Shown: positions 7,733 through 16,444 of the stretch, in pieces
How the letters are laid out: each line of letters starts with the position of its first letter
How positions within the stretch are numbered: the stretch's first letter is position 1
NCBI GenBank assembly: GCA_963929765.1
Contig: CAWVKD010000065.1
Span: 1-40,176 of the forward strand
Reading direction: 5' to 3'
DNA length: 40,176 nt
DNA from: RGIG529 sp963929765
GTDB taxonomy: Bacteria > Bacillota > Clostridia > Oscillospirales > Oscillospiraceae
The notes under the pieces: model-generated
What the model saw: only the letters and a program-made list of their open reading frames with translations
The model's database searches: none
What the model was told of the DNA's origin: nothing
Made by a program: the position numbers and the translations under genes

Positions 7733-8645
7733 GATATGGGTTCATTCAGCCGGATGGAGGGTGTGGCCGCTCATACTGTCTTTCTTGCTGATCCCCTTGT
7801 TGGGGTGTGAGCGAGAAGTTCAAGGCCCCAATGCCTCTTCGGCCATTGTTTCTCTCTATTATTTGGTGGATTTGGAGAAAACTCCATCGTCTCAACGGGC
7901 AGTGGTGCAAGAGGTTCCCAGTGGACTCTCTCCTATGGATGCCACAGTAGGGCAGCTTTTGGATTTGTTGCGTTCTCCCCCTGAAGAAACGCTACTCTCT
8001 CCTCTTCCGGAAGGGACTATGGTTCTCTCTTGTGAGCAGGAAGGCAAGCGGCTGTTTCTTGACTTGTCCGAGGCCTATGGTACGTTGACAGGATATGACT
8101 TGACCCGTGCCAATTGTGCCATTGCTATGACATTGACCCAACTTTCGGAGATTGATGATGTGGTTTTAACGGTAGAAGGCAAACCTCTTCCAGGATGGGA
8201 ACAGACAGTACTAGGAAAAAACGTAGCTGTGACATCAGAAAGAGAACCTGAGATTGCACCCATTGAAGTGGCATTGTATTTTTGGAGCCCGGAAGATTCT
8301 GCTCTAAAAGCAGAATACCGAACGATTTCAACCGAACAGGATACTGTTTTAGCAGCCCGTATTGTCCAAGCCTTGATTGAAGGTCCAGAACAAGAGGGAT
8401 TGGAAGCGCTATTGCCAAGAGATACTACCTTATTGGAAATTTCCATTGAGAACCGTTGCTGTACCCTCACATTGTCCAATGCGTTTTGGACAGAGGTTCC
8501 AGAATCTGTTTCTAGGCAGGAGGCGGTTTTATATTCGGTGGTTCGGTCTCTGAGCAATTTGGAGTTTATCGATTCTGTGCAATTTCAAACGGCAAATGGG
8601 TCGGCTTCTTATGGATCTTTTTCTTTGGAAAAACCTCTTTCCTGA
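7713..8645 (+). CDS. GerMN-domain lipoprotein
   Basis: A 310-residue lipoprotein. A signal sequence with lipobox LLGC (acylated Cys32) is followed by two regions of GerMN (sporulation/spore-germination) type, roughly 45-165 and 185-300, each with the alternating hydrophobic pattern and the motif of an acidic strand followed by ANCAIAMTLTQLSEIDDV-like or SVVRSLSNLEFIDSV sequence. GerMN domains occur in Bacillus GerM and actinobacterial LpqB. The start at 7713 is supported by AGAGGAGG 6 nt upstream and overlaps the kinase gene. Because it is coupled to the two-component genes, it probably works in envelope or cell-wall sensing as a partner of the kinase. That role is inference from the LpqB-MtrAB precedent. 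Confidence 0.82.
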   Translation: MKRKGNKIWVHSAGWRVWPLILSFLLIPLLGCEREVQGPNASSAIVSLYYLVDLEKTPSSQRAVVQEVPSGLSPMDATVGQLLDLLRSPPEETLLSPLPEGTMVLSCEQEGKRLFLDLSEAYGTLTGYDLTRANCAIAMTLTQLSEIDDVVLTVEGKPLPGWEQTVLGKNVAVTSEREPEIAPIEVALYFWSPEDSALKAEYRTISTEQDTVLAARIVQALIEGPEQEGLEALLPRDTTLLEISIENRCCTLTLSNAFWTEVPESVSRQEAVLYSVVRSLSNLEFIDSVQFQTANGSASYGSFSLEKPLS

Positions 8646-8679
8646 CAGGGAAAGGAAAAGGGATTTGCGGCAAAACCCG

Positions 8680-8708
8680 TTGACAGGATCTTGGATTGCG
8701 TGTACTAT
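8680..8708 (+). promoter_or_regulatory. Sigma-A-like promoter of metY
   Basis: TTGACA (8680-8685) and TACTAT (8703-8708) are separated by 17 bp, 32 bp before the metY start. I see no SAM riboswitch or T-box in the roughly 95 bp between the lipoprotein gene and metY. Confidence 0.75.
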
Positions 8709-8740
8709 GAAATACAAAATGGTCGAAGGAGAGAAAAAAT

Positions 8741-10024
8741 ATGTCAGAATATCAAATCAACACCAAATGTGTGCAGGCGGGATATTCACCCAAAAATGGC
8801 GAGCCTCGGGTGATTCCTATCATTCAAAGCACCACGTTCAAATATGATACAAGCGAAGATATGGGCAAGTTGTTTGATTTGGAGGCGAGCGGCTATTTCT
8901 ATACCCGTTTGCAGAATCCAACCAATGACTTTGTGGCCGCCAAAATCGCCGCATTGGAAGGCGGGACGGCTGCCATGCTGACCTCCTCCGGCCAAGCGGC
9001 ATCGTTCTACGCTATTTTCAACATTTGTTCCTGTGGCGACCATGTGGTAAGTTCGTCCACTATCTATGGCGGTACGTATAACCTCTTTGCCGTTACGATG
9101 AAGCGCATGGGGATTGACTTTACCTTTGTGGCGCCTGACGCTGATGATGAAACATTAAACGCAGCATTTAAGCCTAACACCAAAGCTGTTTTTGGAGAAA
9201 CCATTGCCAATCCTGCTCTGGCAGTGCTGGATATTGAGCGGTTTGCTGCTGCGGCTCATCGGCATGGTGTTCCGCTGATTGTGGATAACACCTTTGCAAC
9301 ACCCATCAATTGCCGGCCGTTTGAGTGGGGTGCTGATATCGTGATTCACTCCACTACCAAATATATGGATGGCCATGCCAGCGGTGTAGGCGGCGTGATT
9401 GTAGACAGCGGGAAATTCGACTGGATGGCACATCAAGATAAATACCCCGGGCTTACCACGCCAGATGAGAGCTATCATGGCATTACGTATGCCGAGCGTT
9501 TCGGGCAGGAGGGAGCCTATATCACCAAAGCTACTGCCCAGCTGATGCGAGACTTTGGTTCTATTCAATCTCCCCAAAATGCTTTTTTGCTGAATCTGGG
9601 GCTGGAAACTCTTCATGTCCGTGTACCCCGCCATTGTGAAAACGGGATGGCTGTGGCCGAATATCTACAAAACCATGATAAGGTAACTTGGGTTAACTAT
9701 CCCCATTTGAAAGGCGGGAAATATTATGATCTGGCCCAGAAATATTTGCCAAACGGTTCCTGTGGTGTGGTTTCTTTCGGCATCAAAGGAGGCAGAAGTG
9801 CAGCAGAGAACTTTATGAAACATTTGAAGCTGGCTGCTATCGTTACCCACGTAGCCGATGCCCGTACATGCGTTCTCCACCCTGCCAGTGCCACCCACCG
9901 GCAGATGAACGACCAGGAGCTGGAAGCTGCTGGTGTCTCTCCTGATCTAATCCGTTTTTCTGTTGGTATTGAAGATAAACGAGATATCCTGGCTGATCTG
10001 GAACAGGCTCTGGCTGCTGTTTAA
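8741..10024 (+). CDS. metY: O-acetylhomoserine sulfhydrylase (PLP-dependent Cys/Met metabolism enzyme)
   Basis: A 427-residue enzyme of the cystathionine-synthase-like PLP family. It is expected to make homocysteine from O-acetylhomoserine and sulfide. The Schiff-base lysine is K207 in HSTTKYMDGH. Other family marks are the phosphate-binding YTRLQNPTND (54-63), SSGQAA (82-87), VDNTFATP (181-188) and the C-terminal RFSVGIED. The length and the insertion around DKYPGLTTPDESYHG are typical of MetY (about 425-430 residues) rather than MetB/MetC (about 380-400). GGAGAG precedes the ATG. Its own promoter (8680-8708) and terminator (10048-10089) make it a single-gene unit. Confidence 0.92.
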   Translation: MSEYQINTKCVQAGYSPKNGEPRVIPIIQSTTFKYDTSEDMGKLFDLEASGYFYTRLQNPTNDFVAAKIAALEGGTAAMLTSSGQAASFYAIFNICSCGDHVVSSSTIYGGTYNLFAVTMKRMGIDFTFVAPDADDETLNAAFKPNTKAVFGETIANPALAVLDIERFAAAAHRHGVPLIVDNTFATPINCRPFEWGADIVIHSTTKYMDGHASGVGGVIVDSGKFDWMAHQDKYPGLTTPDESYHGITYAERFGQEGAYITKATAQLMRDFGSIQSPQNAFLLNLGLETLHVRVPRHCENGMAVAEYLQNHDKVTWVNYPHLKGGKYYDLAQKYLPNGSCGVVSFGIKGGRSAAENFMKHLKLAAIVTHVADARTCVLHPASATHRQMNDQELEAAGVSPDLIRFSVGIEDKRDILADLEQALAAV

Positions 10025-10047
10025 ACGTATCAATGAAAATCAATGTA

Positions 10048-10089
10048 AAAAGCCCCACAGGAAGCAATAGAACTTCCTGTGGGGCTTTT
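10048..10089. terminator. Strong bidirectional intrinsic terminator between metY and mutS2
   Basis: A 17-bp perfect stem (AAAAGCCCCACAGGAAG pairing with CTTCCTGTGGGGCTTTT) has an 8-nt loop, followed by T's on the plus strand and by T-rich sequence on the minus strand. It serves convergent metY and mutS2. Confidence 0.9.
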
Positions 10090-10121
10090 TTGGGTATTGG
10101 GATATCGTAAAAAGCGAGCAG

Positions 10122-12500
10122 CTACCGCAATGTGACAATGGTAACACCATTTTCACCTTCTCCGTAGCGGCCAAGGCGAAACTGTTTTACATATCGGCTA
10201 CCTTTGAGCATCTGATGGACGGCGGTACGAAGGGCACCTGTCCCCTTGCCGTGTATGATGGTTACAGTCTCTACCTTCGACATCAGAGCATTGTCTAAAA
10301 ATTGCTCCAAAACAGCCAGGGCTTCCTCTACTGTCATACCACGCAGATCCAATTCCCGGGGGGCAGCGGCCCGCGGCTCGTTTCCTGTACGGGTTGTAAC
10401 CTTTTGGGAGACAGGCTTGGATGCTTTTGTTTTTCGCACTTCATTCCGCTTGGCTGTGATCTTTAAAATGCCGGCCTGCAATGTCAAAGTACCGTCTTTC
10501 CCAACGGAAAGGACAGTGGCTTTTGTTTTGGTGGAAAGCAATTCCACTGTGTCACCAGGGACAAGGGGGGCATTGTCGGCCTCGCTGGCTGGCGCCGGGA
10601 GAGGGAAATGATGGCCTAACTGGTCTTCTGCTTCGTTAAGCCGGCGGCGAATATCTGCACGCATTTCATTGGTGTTTTGGGTGTTGGCCTGTTTTTGCGC
10701 TTGGCGGCGCATGGCATCCAATTCATGGAATACTTGAGTGGCGGTCTCCCTTGCTTCGTCCAAAAGGGATTGGGCGTCAGCACGGGCACGGGCTGTGGCC
10801 TTTTCCCGCTCCTGTTCCAGTTGGGTTCGATATTCCCTGGCAGCTTTGGCGTCTTGCTCCATTTGCAGCCGCAGACGGCGGGCCTCCAATTTCTCCTGTT
10901 CCATGGCCTGGCGCTGCTGTTCCAGTTGAGAAAGCACATCTTCAAACTGCAGGGTTTCACTGTCCAACTGTCGCTTGGCTGCCTCGATAATTTCCTCACT
11001 TAAGCCAAGTCGCCTGGAAATGGCAAAGGCATTGGATTTGCCAGGGACGCCAATGAGAAGGCGGTAGGTGGGCTGCAGCGTTTCCACATCAAATTCGCAA
11101 GAGGCATTTTGAACCCCTTCTGTCGTCATAGCAAAGACTTTCAGTTCTGCATAGTGGGTGGTGGCGGCGATTTTGGCGCCTCGATTCCTGGCGCTGTCAA
11201 TGATGGAAATGGCCAAGGCTGCCCCTTCGATAGGGTCTGTGCCAGCGCCCAATTCATCGAAGAGGATCAGGGTACGGTTATCAGCCTCCTCTAAAATACC
11301 AACGATATTTGTCATATGAGAAGAAAAAGTAGATAGAGATTGTTCAATACTCTGTTCGTCGCCAATGTCCGCCAGTATTTTGGAAAAGACGGCGATCTGA
11401 CTACCATCATTGACAGGAATATGAAGGCCGCATTGGGCCATCAAAGTCAAAAGACCGATGGTCTTGAGTGTGACTGTTTTTCCCCCCGTGTTAGGGCCGG
11501 TGATCACCAAGGTATCAAAATCATCCCCAAGGCGTACGTCAATAGGAACTGCGGTCTGAGGATCCAAAAGAGGATGCCGTGCTCCATTTAATATGAGATG
11601 GCCATCTGTGGAGAGTTTGGGTTCCATGGCATTGAGCTGATAGGAAAGCCTTGCCCTTGCAAAGATACCGTCTAGTGCCACCAGCTGGGTATAGTCGGCA
11701 AGAATATCGTTGCTGTGAGCGGCAACGTCTGAAGAAAGTTCCATCAAAATCCGCTCGATTTCTTTCTTTTCCTTAGCTGTCCATTCCCGCAGTTCATTGT
11801 TGGCCTGTACCACACCAATGGGCTCAATGAAAAGGGTTGCACCGCTGGATGATACATCGTGCAGTAGGCCGGGTACTTCCCCTTTACATTCGGCTTTGAC
11901 AGGAACCACATACCGATTGGATCGCATGGTGATAATGGACTCCTGCAAATATTTGGAATAATGAGGTGATGAGATGATTTTTTGCAAAATCTCCCGCACT
12001 TTCCCTGTGGAAAGACGCATATGACGTCGGATGGAAGCCAGTTCCGGACTGGCACTGTCTGCTATTTCCTCTTCAGAAAGGATAGAAGAAGAGATTTTAT
12101 CTTCCAGAAACCGATTGGTATTGAGAGACTGAAACAAGAAATCAATGCAGGTTTTCTCTTCCCGGTCGCCGCTGCCATACTCTTTGACAACACGGCTGGC
12201 TCGCAGAACACCGCCAATGTCTAAAAGTTCCCGGGTGTTGAGAAGTCCATTCCGATCTGCCCGCTCCAGAGCGGAGGAAATAGGACGCACCTCCCGGAAA
12301 GACGGGGCCCCTTTCAAATCCATCATGCGCCGGGCAGCAGATGTTTCTGCCAGCCGGCGGCGGATCTCTTCTGCATCGTCTGATGGCTGAAGGGTGCGTG
12401 CCTTTTCTTTTGCTTCGCTGCTGACCGCAGCTGCGGAAAGCAGCTCAAGGACTTGGGGCAGCTCTAAAATGGATCTGGATTTTTCATTTAAATGGATCAT
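10122..12500 (-). CDS. mutS2: MutS2 protein (MutS-family ATPase with Smr endonuclease domain)
   Basis: A 792-residue MutS2. An N-terminal coiled/core region precedes the ABC-type ATPase with Walker A GPNTGGKT (335-342) and Walker B LILFDELGAGTDP (410-422). A long charged coiled coil follows (about 500-640), then a small KOW-like segment. The C-terminal Smr domain has LDLRG (717-721) and HGKGTG (750-755). MutS2 lacks the mismatch-recognition domain of MutS; in studied species it limits homologous recombination, and in Bacillus it acts on collided ribosomes. The start ATG has AAGGTGA about 7 nt upstream. The recO stop lies 56 bp upstream, so it may be the last gene of the yqfC-recO transcript. 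Confidence 0.95.
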   Translation of the reverse strand: MIHLNEKSRSILELPQVLELLSAAAVSSEAKEKARTLQPSDDAEEIRRRLAETSAARRMMDLKGAPSFREVRPISSALERADRNGLLNTRELLDIGGVLRASRVVKEYGSGDREEKTCIDFLFQSLNTNRFLEDKISSSILSEEEIADSASPELASIRRHMRLSTGKVREILQKIISSPHYSKYLQESIITMRSNRYVVPVKAECKGEVPGLLHDVSSSGATLFIEPIGVVQANNELREWTAKEKKEIERILMELSSDVAAHSNDILADYTQLVALDGIFARARLSYQLNAMEPKLSTDGHLILNGARHPLLDPQTAVPIDVRLGDDFDTLVITGPNTGGKTVTLKTIGLLTLMAQCGLHIPVNDGSQIAVFSKILADIGDEQSIEQSLSTFSSHMTNIVGILEEADNRTLILFDELGAGTDPIEGAALAISIIDSARNRGAKIAATTHYAELKVFAMTTEGVQNASCEFDVETLQPTYRLLIGVPGKSNAFAISRRLGLSEEIIEAAKRQLDSETLQFEDVLSQLEQQRQAMEQEKLEARRLRLQMEQDAKAAREYRTQLEQEREKATARARADAQSLLDEARETATQVFHELDAMRRQAQKQANTQNTNEMRADIRRRLNEAEDQLGHHFPLPAPASEADNAPLVPGDTVELLSTKTKATVLSVGKDGTLTLQAGILKITAKRNEVRKTKASKPVSQKVTTRTGNEPRAAAPRELDLRGMTVEEALAVLEQFLDNALMSKVETVTIIHGKGTGALRTAVHQMLKGSRYVKQFRLGRYGEGENGVTIVTLR

Positions 12501-12556
12501 AGTTATGTCACCTTGTTTGCGTTCAAAAGATAAGTTGGTTTTGAGGATCGATGCAA

Positions 12557-13312
12557 TTATATTACTTGATGATAATAAGAAAGGGTTGGTAAGGTTCGGT
12601 CCAATTGCGCCAGCACAAAGGATTCCACAGCCTTACCCATCCGTTCCAAAGGAGGATCTTCCAAAACGAACGATAGAAATCGCTTGCTGCTGGCGGAAAG
12701 GATGTATCGCATGGCTTGAAGACTGTCTTGGCAGAGAGGGGCGGAACGGCTTTGATATGGAGTGGGAATTTGACAAGTACTGCAATGAAGCTGACCTTCT
12801 GTGAGGTGGAGCATGGGAAGAGCAGGCTGCTGATTGCCGCAAACGGCGCAGGCAGAAAGGTCGGGCTCATACCCGGAGAGGGCCAGCAGACGCAATTCAA
12901 AAGCCGCTTTCACTAGAGCAGGCGGCTTTTGGAGTGTATCCAATCCATAAAGAGCGTTCAGCAAAAGAGATAAAAGCTGTTCGTTGGGAACGTCGGTATC
13001 AGAGAGAAGACGGCCCAGCTCTGCGAAATAGGAGCCTAGAGCCAAAAGAGCTAAGTCGGATTTTACATGCCAAAACTGAAAGAGTGAATTGGCTTCGTCT
13101 AGTGTATAATGATCTTTATAAGAAAAGAGTTTCATTTCAGAATAGACCAGAAGCTGGGCAGCAGCAGCAAGGCGGCTGTTTTTCCGACGAACACCTCTGG
13201 CTTTTACGGTGAGTTTACCCCATTGGGGTGTTAAAACTGTCAGCAATTTATCTGTTTCCCCCAAAGGCATTTCCCATAAAACAAGACCGCGGGTGAGTAG
13301 CGTGTTATTCAT
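12557..13312 (-). CDS. recO: DNA repair protein RecO
   Basis: A 251-residue RecO, which helps load RecA in gap repair together with RecF and RecR. The N-terminal OB fold includes TRGLVLWEMPLGETDKLLTV and WGKLTVKARGVRR. The helical C-terminal part holds a zinc site formed by C155, C158, C177 and C180 (CAVC and CSTC). GGAGGGG lies 9 nt before the ATG. It follows era, as in Bacillus and most Firmicutes. Confidence 0.94.
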   Translation of the reverse strand: MNNTLLTRGLVLWEMPLGETDKLLTVLTPQWGKLTVKARGVRRKNSRLAAAAQLLVYSEMKLFSYKDHYTLDEANSLFQFWHVKSDLALLALGSYFAELGRLLSDTDVPNEQLLSLLLNALYGLDTLQKPPALVKAAFELRLLALSGYEPDLSACAVCGNQQPALPMLHLTEGQLHCSTCQIPTPYQSRSAPLCQDSLQAMRYILSASSKRFLSFVLEDPPLERMGKAVESFVLAQLDRTLPTLSYYHQVI

Positions 13313-13373
13313 AAAGCAGGACCCCTCCAGCCCTAATAAGATCTCTTATCGATATCCAAGGGAACTTTCGAGT

Positions 13374-14270
13374 CTAGTGGGAACTGTCGTAACCAAAATG
13401 GTACATCCAGTTTTGGTTGTCCCGCCAGTTTTCTTTCACTTTGACCCAGGTTTCCATATAAACTTTTGTTCCCATAAATGTTTCAATATCTTCCCGGGCC
13501 AGTTTTGCAATCTGTTTCAACATAGCGCCTTTTTTGCCGATGATAATGCCTTTGTGGCTGGCTTTTTCACAATAGATGGTAATATCCAGATCAATGATGC
13601 CGTTCTCCCGTTCCGTGAATCGGGTGACCTCTACCGCGACCCCATGGGGTACTTCACGGTCCAGGCAGAGAAGCATCTTTTCTCGCACAATTTCAGCAAT
13701 GATCTGCCGTTCTGGCTGGTCGCTGGTCATGTCGTCTGGAAAGAGTTGTGGCCCTTCAACGGCGAAAAAGGAGATTTCTTTCAACAATAGATCCAGCCCC
13801 TCTTGTTCTTTGGCAGAAATAGGAACCACCGTTTCGAAAGGATGGGCGGCTTGGTAAAGCGCAATGATGGAAAGAAGGGTCTCTTTCTTGATCGTATCGA
13901 TTTTGTTGATGGAAAGAATACAGGGCAGTCCTGTTTCTTTCAGCCGTTGGATCAGTGCCTGTTCTGGCGGACCGATCCGCTCCACAGGGTCTACCAAAAG
14001 AAGAACCACATCTACATCAGAGATACTCTCTTGTACCACTTTGACCATGTAATCCCCTAAACGGGAGCGGGGTTTGTGCAGACCTGGGGTATCCATGAAG
14101 ATATATTGAATGGCATCTTGATTCAAGATGCCGCAAATGCGGGTTCGAGTGGTTTGAGGTTTGGGAGAGGTGATCGCTACTTTATCGCCTACAAGGGCAT
14201 TTGTTAGTGTAGATTTTCCAACGTTGGGGCGCCCGACGATGGAGACCATCACCGTTTTTTGAATGTTCAT
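13374..14270 (-). CDS. era: GTPase Era
   Basis: A 298-residue Era GTPase that binds 16S rRNA and supports 30S subunit assembly. Motifs are G1 GRPNVGKS (13-20), G2 threonines in PQTTRTR (39-44), G3 DTPG (60-63), G4 NKID (122-125) and G5 ISAKE (151-155). The C-terminal KH domain has GIIIGKKGAMLKQI around 241-254. The ribosome binding site (AAAGGAA) is about 14 nt from the ATG, further than usual, which may lower its expression relative to its neighbours. It lies between dgkA and recO in the conserved cluster. Confidence 0.96.
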   Translation of the reverse strand: MNIQKTVMVSIVGRPNVGKSTLTNALVGDKVAITSPKPQTTRTRICGILNQDAIQYIFMDTPGLHKPRSRLGDYMVKVVQESISDVDVVLLLVDPVERIGPPEQALIQRLKETGLPCILSINKIDTIKKETLLSIIALYQAAHPFETVVPISAKEQEGLDLLLKEISFFAVEGPQLFPDDMTSDQPERQIIAEIVREKMLLCLDREVPHGVAVEVTRFTERENGIIDLDITIYCEKASHKGIIIGKKGAMLKQIAKLAREDIETFMGTKVYMETWVKVKENWRDNQNWMYHFGYDSSH

Positions 14271-14317
14271 AAATAAACCATTGATTCCTTTCTATTTGCA
14301 ATCAAGAAAAAATCCAA

Positions 14318-14818
14318 TTACTCCTGCTCTGATGGTGGAGAAGAGGCGTTTGGGCGAGAAGTTGGGGCGGTATGGATGATCCAAAAGAGAAACAGGGGAA
14401 AGAGGAGTAAAAGCAAAGCACCAAAAAAAGGAAAAGAGATCAAGTTGCCCCAGAGAGTTTGCCAGACATTATGAGAGGCAAAGAGAAGGATGCCTACCAA
14501 AACGGTAGAAATGGCGGCAAGAAGGACACCGCCGGCAGCGGCGTCTTTGGCCACCTGAATTAACGGATTGGGTTTTGTATCTATGGCGTCGCAGGCTCGT
14601 TCGACGGCGGTATTGAGCAGTTCCATGCCTAACACAAGGCCAAAACAAAGACACAAAATGGCCAGTTTCAGCCTGTCCAACTCGGCCAAAAGTGCTGCTG
14701 CAGTGACATAAAAGGCCACCGTGAGGTGAATACGCAGATTGCGTTCCTGGCGAACGGCAGCTGCCACCCCGCGACCAGCGTAAAAAAATCCTTTGAGAAA
14801 GGATAACAGCCAAACCAT
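14318..14818 (-). CDS. dgkA: Diacylglycerol/undecaprenol kinase (DgkA family)
   Basis: A 166-residue membrane kinase. In Gram-positive bacteria the DgkA family phosphorylates undecaprenol to the lipid carrier used in wall synthesis. The signature GMELLNTAVERACD (E66, N69, E73) and KDAAAGGVLL (90-99) provide the metal- and ATP-binding residues. Three membrane helices (about 33-47, 50-66, 98-114) match the family. A fourth hydrophobic stretch and a Pro/Ser-rich tail extend the protein beyond the usual 120-130 residues. Start 14818 is chosen because AGGAGG lies 6 nt upstream; a frame extension to 14866 would overlap ybeY by 20 bp. Confidence 0.9.
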   Translation of the reverse strand: MVWLLSFLKGFFYAGRGVAAAVRQERNLRIHLTVAFYVTAAALLAELDRLKLAILCLCFGLVLGMELLNTAVERACDAIDTKPNPLIQVAKDAAAGGVLLAAISTVLVGILLFASHNVWQTLWGNLISFPFFGALLLLLFPLFLFWIIHTAPTSRPNASSPPSEQE

Positions 14819-14846
14819 ATCCAACCTCCTGTTGATAAGGCGCTCA

Positions 14847-15356
14847 TTATACTGAGCGGGAATCATTTCCTTCTTTTGTAAGGCCTAATTGGGATAAAAT
14901 AGCCTCTTCCCGTTTTCGCATTTGAGCTTGCTGGGGGCCATTGTCCATATGGTCATATCCCAACAGGTGTAAAATAGAGTGTACCGTGAGAAATCCGAGC
15001 TCTCTGCCTAAAGAATGACCGTATTCTTCTGCTTGCTGTTTGGCACGGGGTAAAGAAATGGCCATATCACCCAAGGGAAAGCGACCGCCAGCATCACAAA
15101 GACCCTCAACGTCAAATGCGCCAGGTGTCAGATCGAACATAGGGAAGGAGAGAACGTCGGTAGGCGAGTCTATATGGCGCTGTTCCAGATTGAGGTCCCA
15201 TATGCCCTTTTCGTCGGTCAGCAGGACATTGATTTCGCAGGGGACAGAGACATGTTCTTCTTGAAGTGTTTCTGCGATGCAATGTTTGATCAGCCGGGTA
15301 AGGGTGCGCTTGTCCTTTGCCGGTGTATCATATCGGATGGAGATAAGATGTTTCAT
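14847..15356 (-). CDS. ybeY: Endoribonuclease YbeY
   Basis: A 169-residue metal-dependent RNase that matures 16S rRNA and takes part in ribosome quality control. The zinc motif HSILHLLGYDH has ligands H126, H130 and H136, and the upstream strand region SPTDVLSFPM is conserved. The start overlaps the phoH stop (ATGA), and AAAGGGA lies just upstream, so it is translationally coupled to phoH. Confidence 0.95.
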   Translation of the reverse strand: MKHLISIRYDTPAKDKRTLTRLIKHCIAETLQEEHVSVPCEINVLLTDEKGIWDLNLEQRHIDSPTDVLSFPMFDLTPGAFDVEGLCDAGGRFPLGDMAISLPRAKQQAEEYGHSLGRELGFLTVHSILHLLGYDHMDNGPQQAQMRKREEAILSQLGLTKEGNDSRSV

Positions 15357-16336
15357 TTTGTCCCTTTCTGCCGCCGCTGCGTGCGCTCTGTTTCATAGGT
15401 TTCATATGCCTTGATGATGCGCTGAACCAGAACATGACGTACCACGTCACTTTCTGTCAACAGACATTGGGCAATGCCTTCCACATGCTTAAGAACCCGC
15501 ATGGCTTCTTTCAGTCCACTGACTTTATCGTTGGGAAGGTCGATTTGCGTGATGTCTCCAGTGATGACAATTTTCGAGCCAAAACCAAGGCGGGTTAAAA
15601 ACATCTTCATCTGTTCCCGGGACGTATTTTGCGCTTCATCTAAAATAATGAAAGAATCGTCCAAAGTACGGCCCCGCATATAGGCCAGAGGTGCAACTTC
15701 GATGTTGCCTCGTTCCAAATACTTAGAGTAATTGTCAGGGCCCATCATCTCGAACAGAGCATCATACAGCGGGCGAAGGTAAGGATCTACTTTGCTTTGA
15801 AGGTCTCCAGGGAGAAAGCCAAGTCGTTCCCCAGCTTCCACAGCAGGTCGTGTTAAGATGATCCGATTTACCTCTTTTTGCCGAAAGGCCGCCACGGCGG
15901 CGGCCACGGCAAGGTACGTTTTTCCGGTCCCAGCAGGGCCAACACCCAAAGTGATGACATTATTTTGGATGGCAGTTACATATTGCTTCTGGCCAATGGT
16001 TTTGGCTTTAATGGGTTTCCCTTTTGCTGTGATACAGATCACATCGCCGCAGAGTGATTCGATTTGGTCCCCTTGCCCTTGACGTACTAGATCAATGACA
16101 TATCGAACATTCTGTTCATGGATAGGTTCTCCTCGAGCAGAGAGGGCCAAAAGTCCTTTTGCTACCTCAACGGCTTGCATAACATGTTCCGCTTCTCCTG
16201 AAATTTTTAATTGTGCGTCTCGATTGACAATTTTTACATCCAGGTCATGTTCCAAAATGCGGATATTCTCATCAAAAGAGCCAAACATATCAATGGCATT
16301 TTCCATGCGATCCAAACTGATGGTTTGTTCTGTCAT
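15353..16336 (-). CDS. phoH: PhoH-family ATPase
   Basis: A 327-residue PhoH-like P-loop ATPase. An N-terminal KH-like RNA-binding part (about 1-110) is followed by the ATPase with Walker A GPAGTGKT (133-140), the RPAVEAGERLGFLPGD segment, and Walker B FIILDEAQNTSREQMK (about 233-248). Its biochemical role is unclear; the constant partnership with ybeY suggests RNA metabolism. The start at 16336 is directly preceded in frame by a stop codon and has only a weak ribosome binding site. A better AAAGGGGGAA lies about 25 nt upstream, with a small GCGCA/TGCGC hairpin between. Confidence 0.93.
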   Translation of the reverse strand: MTEQTISLDRMENAIDMFGSFDENIRILEHDLDVKIVNRDAQLKISGEAEHVMQAVEVAKGLLALSARGEPIHEQNVRYVIDLVRQGQGDQIESLCGDVICITAKGKPIKAKTIGQKQYVTAIQNNVITLGVGPAGTGKTYLAVAAAVAAFRQKEVNRIILTRPAVEAGERLGFLPGDLQSKVDPYLRPLYDALFEMMGPDNYSKYLERGNIEVAPLAYMRGRTLDDSFIILDEAQNTSREQMKMFLTRLGFGSKIVITGDITQIDLPNDKVSGLKEAMRVLKHVEGIAQCLLTESDVVRHVLVQRIIKAYETYETERTQRRQKGTK

Positions 16337-16444
16337 TCACGTTCCGCGCAGATTGCGCTTCCCCCTTTTGTATCAATCTTTTTTTATGGTTGTTCCAATT
16401 TTGTTGTTGGCAAAACAGAACAAAGGCGGTTTTCTGTTTCCTTT

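Noticed and set aside
8646..8740. SAM (S-box) riboswitch before metY
   Set aside because: The interval is about 95 bp, and the promoter leaves only about 25 bp of leader, too short for an S-box aptamer plus terminator.
14819..14866. N-terminal extension of dgkA overlapping ybeY
   Set aside because: AGGAGG 6 nt before ATG 14818 decides the start, and the extension lacks similarity to the family N-terminus.
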